Assembly: GCF_035083965.1 (NCBI RefSeq)
Contig: NC_089726.1
Location: forward strand, 315,001 to 379,000
DNA: 64,000 nucleotides
Direction of reading: 5' to 3'
DNA from: Branchiostoma lanceolatum
Lineage: Eukaryota > Chordata > Leptocardii > Amphioxiformes > Branchiostomatidae
The notes under the pieces are model-generated. The model did no database searches and was not told the origin of the DNA. It saw only the letters and a program-made list of their open reading frames with translations. Position numbers and translations under genes: made by a program. Shown piece after piece: positions 38,454-50,995 of the stretch. Numbering within the stretch: the first letter of the stretch is position 1; each line of letters starts with the position of its first letter.

Positions 38454-41400
38454 CTGGAACAGAAAAAAATATTTGTCAGTAACCAACATGCAAAAGTTAC
38501 ACCAACGTCGTCCAGTTTCCCATAGCAACCCGGTCTGCATTGATATAACTGTTGTGCACAATGTACTTATGAATATAAAGTCAGATGGACTACAATTGAC
38601 GTCATCAGGTGTAGAATCTCAGAACGTCTTCAACTCTGACCTTCCACGTCCTTGAACCCGTCCTTGCGCTTGGCACGGCGCAGACACATGGCGGTTGCTA
38701 TGGCGATGATGAGGACAGCTGCTGCAGCTGACGCACCTGCCGCTGCCGGGACCCAGCTGTCCGAGACACCTGCAACGTGGAAACAAATTTTGACTTTAGA
38801 TTTCCCACAGTAAGCAAGTATTGGATACAAGTATGCATTCTTGATCTCTCAATTCGGGTTTAGGTTGTTCCTTAGCTCACTTACATTGAATATGAGGTAA
38901 CTTAAAGGCATGCTTCAAATATTTTCACAAGAAAGATTTGCAGAACTAGAATCTGGTACATTGATATCAACAGCTTTCAATTCGTAAATCTTCGGATATT
39001 TCACTGTGTTGATGAAGCCTACGTTTATTCAGTACGTCTCTTGTACGTCCGGCCGTGGAATGAAAGCCTGTTTAGCTGTTATGGCCATTTATATTTTTTC
39101 TATTGTATCTCGCCCACCTTCCGGCTCACAGACCCTCCCCGGGCGCGAGGCTACATCCGGGGACTTATCCTGGTATCCCATGATGCAGCTGCAGGAGAAG
39201 GATCCGTCGGTGTTGAGACAGGCGGCGTGCGGGGAGCAGTCGGTCTTCTCCGGGTCAGAGCACTCGTCATAGTCTGGGAGGGGGGGGGGGGGGGGGGGTA
39301 AACATGTTACCGTTAAAAAAGACAACGTTGGATGGAGAGCGATGGCCCTTTATGTGGAGTTACACGTCATCACACCTTATAATGTCGAAGGCGCTTCTCA
39401 TACATAAGTTTACGGCAGAAGAGCACACGAAGAGAATTGCGGCTGGTGGAAAATACCGCTCGCCGTCGCGGATGATCAGCAGCTTACCCATGATGGTGAC
39501 GCCGCCGCCCACGTCGATGTCCAGCTCCGTTCCGTTGGCGTTCTCCACAAGAACCCTGACTTCCTCTGACGTCATCGCAGGAGAGAAGTCCGCGGTAGCC
39601 CGGATGTTGATGACGTAATCCACGATGACGCTGCCGGGCCGGAAGGCGAGGATGATGACGCGGAGAAAGTCTCCGGCCAGACTCGTCCGGCGGTACAGAG
39701 ACTCCAGCTGAGGGAGGAAACCGGCAACGCGCATCAGGCAGAGACACGGCAGAAGGGTCGACTAGAGTTACTGCGTCTTTTTACTCATAACCTACTATAC
39801 AAGCACCCATAAACGAAACATGCCCAAGTTACCTCCACAAAACTCTCTGTGCTCCTTTACTGTGGTTCCAGGGTGCTCGAAATATCTGTATCCGAATCGA
39901 TCAAAAGGTGAATGATGAATATTCTTGTAACCCGGTCAAAAGGTATAATAACCTTTTGTGCTCTAATACATCCTCTTAATTCAGAGATAATAAACAGCCA
40001 CGCACACCCATCACTGTAAGTGACGACAACAATGACGTATTACCGTCGTGACGACCTCTGACACCAGATCCCTGTACTCCGGACTCCCAGGATCCTCCAG
40101 CGCCGGGCTGAAGCTTCGCGCCAACAGGTGGCTGGTGGAGCGGTACGCATGCGCGGCTGGAAATGACATTGACATAAAAGTAATTGGGTCCTGGAAATTC
40201 ATCAAATATTCTTCCTCCTACTGCCTCGAATTAAGACAAAAACTTACATTTTTCATTACTGAGTGACTAAATTTATTGGAGGTAGGTATGTGTCATCCGA
40301 TGCATTCGTAGCAGTAATTCAGGTGCAAAGTAGGATAGTCAAAAGATCCGCTAAGTAGTAAGCCAGGTGAAAATTAAGACAAGCTTTAAGTTCAGCTGAT
40401 GTCCGTCTTACCTTGGCAGCTTCTGTCCACCTCCATGTATCCCGGCACGCAGTCGCACACGTGACTTCCCGGCGTGTTGACGCAGCGCTGATGGACGTCG
40501 CAGGACACGATCGTGCACTCGTCAAAATCTGCGGGGAGGAGGGGTACAGATTTCCCAAACAGCACAGAATAACTGGACATACACTAGTAAAAATGCAGAT
40601 TTCTTATCAGTACATGATAGTATGAAATGAAGCCGGAGAAGACACATCACCCTGGCAGTGGACCCCGTCTCCAACCCACCCAGGCTCGCACACACATCTC
40701 CGTACTCACCCTACCAGTGGACCCCTTCTCCAGCCCACCCAGGTTCGCACACACATCTCCGTACTCACCCTGGCAATGGGTCTCGTCTCAAACCCACCCA
40801 GGTTCACACACATCTCTGTACTCACCCTGGCAGTGGACCCCGTCTCCAACCCACCCAGGTTCGCACACACATCGCCGTACTCACCCTGGCAGTGGACCCC
40901 GTTTCCAACCCACCCAGGTTCGCTCACACATCTCCGTACTCACCCTGGCAATGCACCCCGTCTCCAACCCACCCAGGTTCGCACACACATCTCCGTACTT
41001 ACCCTGGCAGTGGATCCCGTCTCCAACCCACCCAGGTTCGCTCACACATCTCCGTACTCACCCTGGCAATGCACCCCGTCTCCAACCCACCCAGGTTCGC
41101 ACACACATCTCCCTGCCGAGGGGCTGCAGGAGGCATGCAGGTCGCAGCTCTCAGCACAGGCTGAAATTAAAGAAGATTGGGCAGCTAAGCTTCATTGGTT
41201 CAGCCCACTGTAACATGACTCATGGACAGGCACGTCTCTTGTCACAGATGAAAGCCGACCGAACTAGAACAAGAAGTCCCGACCCAAAACCAGGGTACTA
41301 AAGTGGTGGTCGTATGGTACACACAGATAATTCTAGTCTAGTAGAAAACAAAGCGTTTTATAGGGTCGGTGAAAGATATTGTAGAACAGTGTTTGATGTC

Positions 41401-44400
41401 CTTACCGTCTGGAGTTTCATCCGGAAGTAGGATGATGGGTCCCTGCACCAGGGTAGCGCGTTTCTCCACGCCATCGTCTGCGGCCCGTCTGCGCCTGCGC
41501 GCGCTGACGCAACCCTCGTCACATCTGGAGCCAGGGGTGTTCTCCAGACACACAATGACGTAACAGTGCAGGTACACGTGCGGCTGGGGGAAAGAAACTC
41601 ATCATATGACGTCACAGTGCAGGTACACGTACGCCTGGGGGAAACAAACACATTATAACCTAATGCTTAGTTGTCAACTATTGGTGTGATTGTGGGGATC
41701 GTCCATTACGTATTTATTTCTCCCGATGGACCACACAAGATAAAAGTGCTGCCGTTCGGATTTTTTAATACCCCGGCACATTTTCAGTGTTTAGTGAACT
41801 CATGTTGGCTGGAAAAGGCCGGAACGAATGGCTCGTGTACATGTAACTTTACGGCGATATTACTTCACCCTGACGTTCGACGACAATCCGCTACTACTTG
41901 ACTCCGACCCGCGGTGTGGCGGGTACCTGCATGCCGCGTTGTATTCTCTATCAGCTTTAGAGGGTATCATGGATCAGATGAAATGTGTCCAACATCAACC
42001 AACGGTCAAACCGAAGTTCAAAGTTTAAAGCACATCGTAGAACAAATAGACGTACTAGTGATTCGTTGGTGAACTTAATTGCAGAGATGCCGTAGTGCGC
42101 AGAAGTAGTCGAGGCGGTCGGGAACTCCTGAAGAGTGTCGTCCTGGTGGCATCTGGAAGGACGAAAATGCGACAATGATTAAAGGTGCATCGGGAAGTTT
42201 ACTCGCGATGAATACAAGAAGTTGATTGTACACGCTAAAACTCTAAAATCTATAATCATACACATTTGTTGTTGTTTCTTCAAAAGATCAAAAGAACGTT
42301 TTCCTTTTCAAGATGCGCGGAAGCATCGAAGCGGCGTTCCTACCCATCCTGTATGATGTAGTACTGTGTGGAGTCGCCAGGGGTGGAAGACGGCGTCGCT
42401 TTGCAGTTGTCCACAAACAGGATAAGACCGGAGACGGCCGCCTCCACCGAGATGCCGAAGTACACGTCATCATTAACCGCCACCTGGAGACGGGAATACA
42501 GGGAGTACATTTAGAAAAATTGTCGCAAAAGTGGCCAGATCTTTCTATATAGATCAACAGGAGGGTTTGAATATGTTGGTGTAGGAAGAGACACATGGAG
42601 AAGTTTAAAAAGAATTCATTGGACTACAAGTTCATACATACCTCCACAGGGAAGTCCGCCTGTACGTACGGCCAGGAGAAACCGTCTGATCGATACAGGT
42701 TCATACTGAAGGTGAAGGCGCCGTCTCCGTCCAGAATCACCACGCTGGGGGAAAAAGAAACGGAATGTCAGTCAATCTCAAGACAAAGTACTTAAACCAT
42801 TGTTATCTTCACCTGGTCGTGAGCAACTGTTGACAAGTCACAGGACAAATTAATGATTCAGCATTGAGAGAGCGTAAGGAAGCTGGATTCGCTCACTCTT
42901 CTTGTTTAGTAAAAAATCCATTTTACCTCCTTTTCATCGTCATTTCCTTCATATTACGTACCTAGAGGCCGGAACCGGAAACAGGGCGCCGACAGCTACG
43001 GAGTCATCTCTGACGTAATGACAGTTGAACGTCCAACGGTCCTCCGTAGTCCTGGTGATGACGTCAGCTCCATCCGGGGAACTTAGCAGCAGGGCTGCGA
43101 AGACGTCATTGGTGTAGACGATCTTGTCGGTTATGTTGTTTTCCTGTGGAAAAAGTCATCACGTTTATATCTTTTTCATCATTGACGATGTTACAAGGGC
43201 ATGTATTGTACACGCAGCAGACTCTGCGATTGCTTGAGAATAAAGTAATTTTTTGTGGAAGGGGCGACAGATTGTCCATGTTTCGGTTGCTTTTAAATTT
43301 GGTTGGGGGAGAAGGTCTGAAAGAAAATGCGGTCACTACTACTCCAACCCAACACATCGTGACGGAAACTTCTGTTTGGAGAATACTACTATCGCTCTTT
43401 CCCCCTAATAAGGCAATGAGATGCCTCTTCTGTCACTCTATCTTCCCTTATAAGGTAATGAGGCTCTTTATGAGGCTCTTACTTCACGCCATTTTCCACA
43501 ATTTACATATTATCAATAATCTTTGTCCATATGAAGATTTCATGTCTTTCCAGCAAAATTAATGACGCCAATTTCAAACTCACCGCCGCTGTTGTCCCAC
43601 ATTCGTCAAGGGCAGTTCTGAAGGTCACGTGAGTTGCGTTGATGTCCGCAGTGCATGTTGGGTCGCGCAGGTGCATTCTGGACTCGTCATGGCGGCCTAG
43701 ATCATCCCGGTGGAAGCTGACCGACATGGCTGTGGAGTTACAGGACAGGTCGCCCTGGACTGGAGAGGGTCATGATAAGTTAGTCAACACGTGCACCTCT
43801 CATTAGACAATAATCTTCCTGTGATTAAGCATCTTACCAAGGCTGCGATTACAAAGAATTGAATTAACTATTCTTCCTTCTTGATTTTCCATATTTACAA
43901 CAGCTAACAATGGCCTCCTCGGTAGAGTGTTTGTAGTCCTGTATTTGGCCTAGTCTAACAAAGACCAGTGGCAGCATTACTGTACGTTCCACTTAAAATT
44001 GGTTCTATTTAGCACTGAAAAGATTATGGGACTCATACAACAGTCCACTTCCGCCACCAGTGGACTAGTCTCCTCCCGCACTGCTTGCACAATTACTAGG
44101 ACTAAATTACGGAGATGTGTGGTGTAGGTAGGACTTTGACGTTTTAGTAGAATAACTCGGCATTAGATATTCCACTCTATTTTGAGTGCATGATGTAAAT
44201 GACATGGCAGGATGCTACTCACTTTGTCGTTCCTTCTGACAGGCCAAACACATCAAGTGCTGATCACAGACCCAGCTTCTCTCCGTTGCCGTGCAGTCGC
44301 CCCGAACCACCCTCCCCACGGTGTCGGACAGGTGCTGAACTCCTCCCGCGGACACAGGAGAACTCGTGTCCAGGAAGAAGTTCGGCCCGGCCTCGCTAGG

Positions 44401-47400
44401 GCGGGAGTAGGAAGGGTAAAAATGGTTCGATATCATGTCTATATAGGAGCGGCCTGTACGGAACGCCCAAGTGGCCAAACCTCCAGTTAACCCGACGTCC
44501 CTGCAGACTAGGTCAGCCCAGGCCATCCTGGACTCATACGCCGGTTCATATCCAGGTTCAAAGTTGATCCCAACGACCGGCCCCCACTGCTGAGTGACGT
44601 CATCGTACAGCTCCACGCAGCCGTAGAACTCTCCCCCCACCAGCCGGACTCGGTTGGCCTCGCTCTCGGTTACAGACGAGTTGTCGAACCCACCTGGAAA
44701 CAAAGATGAAAATGTCTGACAATGTTTTCTTAAAACTCTAGTGATAAAATTACAGGATTTTGAAACCTTGAGACGTCAGTTAATATGCAAATGATTTCCC
44801 GTCGTCTGCTCTGATCCCATTCTATTGTCCTTGGAGCCAGACGAGTAGAGATCCCCTACAGAGGACAATCCATTTATGATGTTGGGATGAGGGTTGGAGT
44901 CAATTTAGCTACTAACTTCTTGGCAGAAGATAGATTTTATGGGAAGAGGACCCAGGGTCCTGATTTCTCGTCTTAAAGGTACTGACCTTTAAGGTCACAA
45001 AGGGTCAAAATTATATTTAATTACTTTGTTCTTCTCCTGGCTATCTCTGTGAAAAGCGGCCTTTAATGTTCGATTAGAGACTGTCTAGTTGAAGTGCAGA
45101 CACAAACAATTGCAAGCATGGCATCGTAAAGAAACAAAACAAACAGTTAATAGGAAAATGTCGTCTCCTACCGATACAGACAGGCTCGGAACCGGTCCAG
45201 CTGGCGTTGTTGACAGCGCAGTGATAATATATTTCATCCCCGGGAGGACCGACTAGCAGCTCAGCATTCAGACAGGAGACACGACAGCGGCCGCTGAAAT
45301 ACAGCAGGTCGGGCCAGGTCCATGTCCTACGGTAGTCGTAGTCACAGTCAACCGTTACATCCGGGTTGTTCCACGGGAAATCTCCACATGGCTTCTCTGC
45401 AGAGGAGTAATGTATAAACATGACGAAACTGACCAATAATGGGGAGAGGTGTCACATGGCTTAACGTGTTATTATTTACTTGAACTTGTCCCCACGCTAT
45501 TTTTCCTTCATGTACTTTATATGAATTTCTCTACAAACCGCTTTATGAAATCTTTACTCTACATCACGCTCGATCAATCTCGGCCTTTCAACTCGATACT
45601 CAAAATCAGTTTAAAACCTTTCTTCTTAAGCAAAGTCGCCATGTTAAATGCAAATATCTTAGCCATGGCCCCCACTTTCCCTGTCTTCTTCTTGGTCGCT
45701 TTTATAATTGAACTAACTTGACTTTGACACCACCTCATTTTGATTTACCACATTTTGTGGAAGGATTGACATAACAGGTGAACTATCACCTTTTCAAGAT
45801 GTCATCCCAGACCGGACTGTAAGATTTGTACCATCGCACACCGGGGCATGCCCCTACTCTTTTTCGAAAGGTGTGGTGGGTTCTTTAACGTCCGCGGGGT
45901 GTGGCTCTCCCCAAACACGGGACCTCTATTTAACGTCCTATCCGAGGGACGTCCCTAACCCTAGATGAGCTAGGTACTCATTTACACTTGAGTGAAGTGA
46001 AAAAAGTAGTGTTAAGTGCCTTTCCCAAGGGCACAACGTCGGGGCGCAAGTTCGGACATGTCTCTGGGCACAACCCGGGATTAGATCCCGGGTCCCGTTG
46101 TTTGACAGCCGCGCGCTCTACACTTGCACCACACGACGCCACACCGTCACCCGAAGGCAGTCTATTTTGTCGAAGCTTAGATTACAGCACAGCCTGTAGC
46201 TGCTGGTACCCGTCAGAGTCAGTTCCCCATTATTTACATCCACGGCCCTAATTACATTAAAAGAAACTAACGGTAAAAAAGTGTCACAATTCTTTCACTG
46301 AACCGGATTACTTTATGTAGACTATGAAGGGCGAGACGGATGCCATCGGAGCTCTCTCCGAGCCAAGACAGTCGCAGATCGGTCACATTTCCAGAAGATT
46401 GACGTGCGTCAGAAGGTAGTGCCCGATGAAGGCCGATAAGGGCGACCGACAAGTCCGCTTGTGTTATTTTGGTGTTGGGTCAAAGTTTTCATCATGTATT
46501 GCGCCAAATTGAGCTTCTATTCGTGACTCTTACCTTGGCAATTCGGCTCAACTCCTATCCATGTTGACATGTCCGGACGGCAGTAGTAGTAGTTTCCTCC
46601 ATCAGGCCAAAGGTATGACGCACCCACCACTGTCTGGTTGTTTAGACAGGTAGCAGAACAGCGACCCCCGGGGTAGAAGTACGTCCCAGTCGAGTAGTCC
46701 CAGTATCTAACGGAGCTGGTGTAGTCGTAGTCACAGTCCACTGTGGCGTCGGTCGGTTGCCATGGAAATGGTCCGCACGGCCCCACTGTGGTGGTGGGTT
46801 AGATAGTTAAATGGCCAAAGAGAGATTCGTTCAAAATACCTTCATTATCTTTCATAAGGAAAGGTACAGATGGAGAATTGAATACAACGATAGGAGTTTA
46901 CTGCGGAGAATGATCTCGAACTGGATTGAAGTGAAAGTGGATGGATTGACACTAGTTTAGGGTTTGAACTCCTGACCCCGGTAGCCAGTTTCTCGGAAAC
47001 CCTCTCCGCGAGGGGGCGTGTCCAGCACGGCCTAACGCACTCGCGGGAAATATCGTGGATGGACAGACACATATCTAACTGGTCGGAGATTTTGATGGAT
47101 GGGTCAACATTAAGGAACTGGTCTTTCCGGACTTAGACAATAGAAGTAGCAATGGCCCCGGGACCGACACAGGGAATGCTACACTGGTCTGTCAAGTGTT
47201 ACTGATAATGGTTCTGTTTGAGAGTTGCACGTCCGCCGATGAAAAGCGTCTGTACTAACCTGTGGCTGACGGGCTGGTGGTCCATACGGCAGGGGTGGTC
47301 GCTGCAGCTGGAGGACAAAGTAACGCATTATTGAGACCGACCTTATTGTATGAAAGGATCAGTTAGTCTCAAATGCGTTGCTGTTGCAAAGCCCGTGTGA

Positions 47401-50400
47401 CAAACTTCAGACTGACCAACTACTTCACCGTTGGAGCACATCCGAATATCAGACAAACAATTTTTCGTTTTTTTGCTCGTCTCAATGTTTCTTGCCAGAC
47501 CATTTATGGTATCCTCCTCCCATCCCTTCCATTGTCCACTCTCTTTCTTCCTCCTCCCTGGACGGTCACTGGACTCGAAAAGTAAAGCGGCCCACTCGAC
47601 CCGTGATAAACGCTACATGATAATTTTATTGCAAATTCCTGGCCAAAGGCTAATTGCAAACAACATACATAAAAGAACAGGGTACAAAATAGGTATAAAA
47701 GAGGCTAGACTAGACTAGACTATACAAACGTAATTGTCTATAACTAGTGACTAGGAAGGGTTTGACTTCTCTTTTGTAGGCAATGGAAGACGTAATGTCC
47801 CACCTTTTCTATAATTTGTAGGTTTTTGGTAGTTAAAAGAAAAATGGTCTTTTCTTTGTCTGTTAGCTTAGAGAAATTCGGATAGATTTTAGTGGTCTGA
47901 ATAGACAACTCAGTTCGTGCAATATCATGAAATGAACAGTTGGAAATAAAGTGTAGTTCGTCTTCCTCGGCATTTGTACTGCAATACTTACAAAGTCTTT
48001 CGTATACAGGTAATTTTCTACACCGGCCTCTTTCTATTTTAAGAGAATGGGCACTGACTCTAATTTTACTAATGGCTGAGCGTAGGTCAAAATCTGCAAG
48101 ATCAAGGTGTTCCTCTAAGTTGTACATAGTTTTACATTTTGCATTAAATCTTAACTTACCGCTGTCGGCTACCAAGGTATGAAAACAATGATTGTATATA
48201 TATATCTGTTAGTCTCCTCCTCAGCACTTTTCCGACATGTTCAGGTTTACAATGTGTATTAGCGGAGTGCCACAAATAGGAATATCCATTGTAATCTAAT
48301 ATATCTTTAATACGTCGTAACAATGTTCGTCTACGGGAAGACTTTGCTGTAGGTGGAGTGCGTCCGCTTGGAGGGTGTGTGTAGTTTTATCAATTTGGAC
48401 CAGACGTAGCCAGAATTTAACTATATGTATATATATACATATATCTATATCTAATGGAAATCTACCTAGTCCTGCTCTACATGCCACGTTGCTACTATTT
48501 CTAAAAACACCAAGAACATTTTTGCAGAATTGGTTGTGTACGTTTTCAATAGGTGGCGTATTGTGACTACATAACTGAAGAAAAACTCACCTGTGTCACC
48601 ACAATACGCCAGGTTGCACCCAGGAGGCCTGGGCAGTTTGTAGACGTAGTGCCCGGCAGGGCACGCCTTCACCTGGATGCTTGTTTCCCACCTGCAGGGG
48701 TTACTGCTGCCCCAGTAACCGCACACCTGGCGGGACACCTCTCCGTCAGCAGCTGTCGGGTGGGTTCCGTTCATCCACATTGGAACAGCAGTACCGCAGA
48801 CGTCGTTCCTCCCGGGGTTGCGCGCCAGCAGCTGGGTTCCGGCTGGACCCATGAAGCGGTACCACTCGCCCCTGAAGCCCCTGTCACATTGGTTTGTGAT
48901 GGTCACCCCCTGCTCCCTACCGGAGACACTCCTCCATGTCTCATTCAGCACGCGGTACTCACTCGCACTGCAGGGGTCTGGAACACATGGATGGAAGTCG
49001 GAAAGGTCTGCCAGTGAACATCATTAACTAAAAGCATACTGTTTATGGGTTATTCATACTTCCTTTCCCCATTGTCACTTAACCCCACTGTTGAAGTAGC
49101 AGCAGGAATTACTATGAAATAGCAAAGCATCTTCTTTAACTTGGAAACCATTTGGATATCATCCTTCAATTAACTAGGGTGGAGCGGACATGTCCGGGGC
49201 GTTTGTGTACTACTAAATCTTTTATTATCTCCATGAAAAAAGGCTTTTTCATGGAGATACTGTTTTGCTTGCGTTTGGTGTTTGTGTGTATGTATGTGTC
49301 ACCGGACACTTAAAGTCACCATAACTGTAGAACCTGTACATGGATTGTAATGATTTTTGGTATGTGCTGGCATGTGTGACTGGAACTGCAATGGCGTATT
49401 TGTTAAAATCTTCAATGTAGAAGAACTGAAGAGTGGATCGACAGATCGTCATGTTCTTTGGTACACAGGTAGGTTAGACCAAGTTGCACACACTTAAGTG
49501 CAAACTATGCAAATGAGACCGAATTTGCATAAGTAAGGAGGTAAATCATTTGCATGGGTGTCGTCGGATGCTTAAAGTCAGCATAACTGTAGAACGTGTA
49601 GATGGATTGTAATGATATTTGGTATGTGGGTATGCGCTGGGAGGAGAATGGTCAAGGTCGATTTTGGGCCCCCTGGTTTGTGTCCCTGGAACTGTAATGG
49701 CCTATTTGTAAAAATGTTCTAAAGGGGTATAACTGAAGAGAGGAACAACAGATTTTCATGTTATTTGGTACGCAGGTAGGTTGGACAGAGATGTACACAC
49801 TGAAGTGCAAATCATGCAAAGTTAGTGTGTTTGCGTGCGTGTGCGCGTGTGTATGAATTGGTCACCGTGTGTGTATGTATGTGTCACCGGATGCGTAAAA
49901 TCAGCATAACTATAGAACGTGTAGATGAATTGTAATGATATTTATTATGTGGGTAGGTGTGGGGATGAGAAAGGTCAAGGTCGATTTTGGGCCCTCTGGT
50001 ACGTGTCACTGGAACTGTAATGGCGTATTTGTCAAAATCTTCAAAGGAGAATAACTGAAGAAAGGAGCGACAGATTTTCATGTTATTTACTTGGCAGGTA
50101 GCTTAGAGAGGGTTGTCTACAATGAAGTGCAAATTATGCAAATTGGACTTAAGTTGCCTAAGTAATGGAGAAATCTATATTTGCAGTTTTGACCATTGTA
50201 GCACTACTAACAGCTGTTACTAGCTATTGATAGCGAAAGTGGGTCACTGTGGAACCTGAGCCCCCAACATGTGGCCGGGGGTCATACCATTGAGTGATAT
50301 AGAATGGGGGGAACAGGTTTAATAATAAAAAAGTTTCATGGAGATTTTGGGTCCTAAGACTCTTGTTTTTTACTGTATCTTTTGGATACACGCACGTGTT

Positions 50401-50937
50401 GTTTTACTCCAGATAAGGGGTTGCAAAAGTTCAAACAAATGAAAACAGTTAGGAGTAGCAACACCTGTTTCCACTGATGACAATAATGCGTGCCTATGAA
50501 TGATATTAGGCACATTTTAACTAGAGTTCTGCGACCTCATACCTTCACCGTATGTTGTATGAGGCATCGCATCGGTTTCAATTATTGCTGATTATCTTCT
50601 CAACAAGTTGTCCAAAGTATGAAAGTCATGATTTTCATGATTCGTATCTAACGATGTTTACCTTTTCGTAACTTCAATATGCCGCATGCATGAAATCTCC
50701 GCCATTTACCACTATGAAATCACAGTGATTTCTTATTGATTGTGTTAATTAGGTCTTAATTGCATAATTTCTATATATTTTGTTGATGTTATCTCTGTAT
50801 AACTTATATATGTCACATGTTTGAAAAGCTCCACCATGCAATTCATTGCATTTATTAAAAGATCTTCATTGATTACGAGAATTAGCTCCAGATTTCAATT
50901 GCACGTATCGATGTTCCTTTCACACACACACACACGC

Positions 50938-50995
<58 letters not shown>

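Noticed and set aside
41062..41160. Use of the last donor of the 59-bp array as the regular exon end
   Set aside because: The last donor is GTGATG (weak) and seven units (411 nt) would insert EGF half-repeats in shifting frames. The first donor gives the same 99-nt exon in B, C and D.
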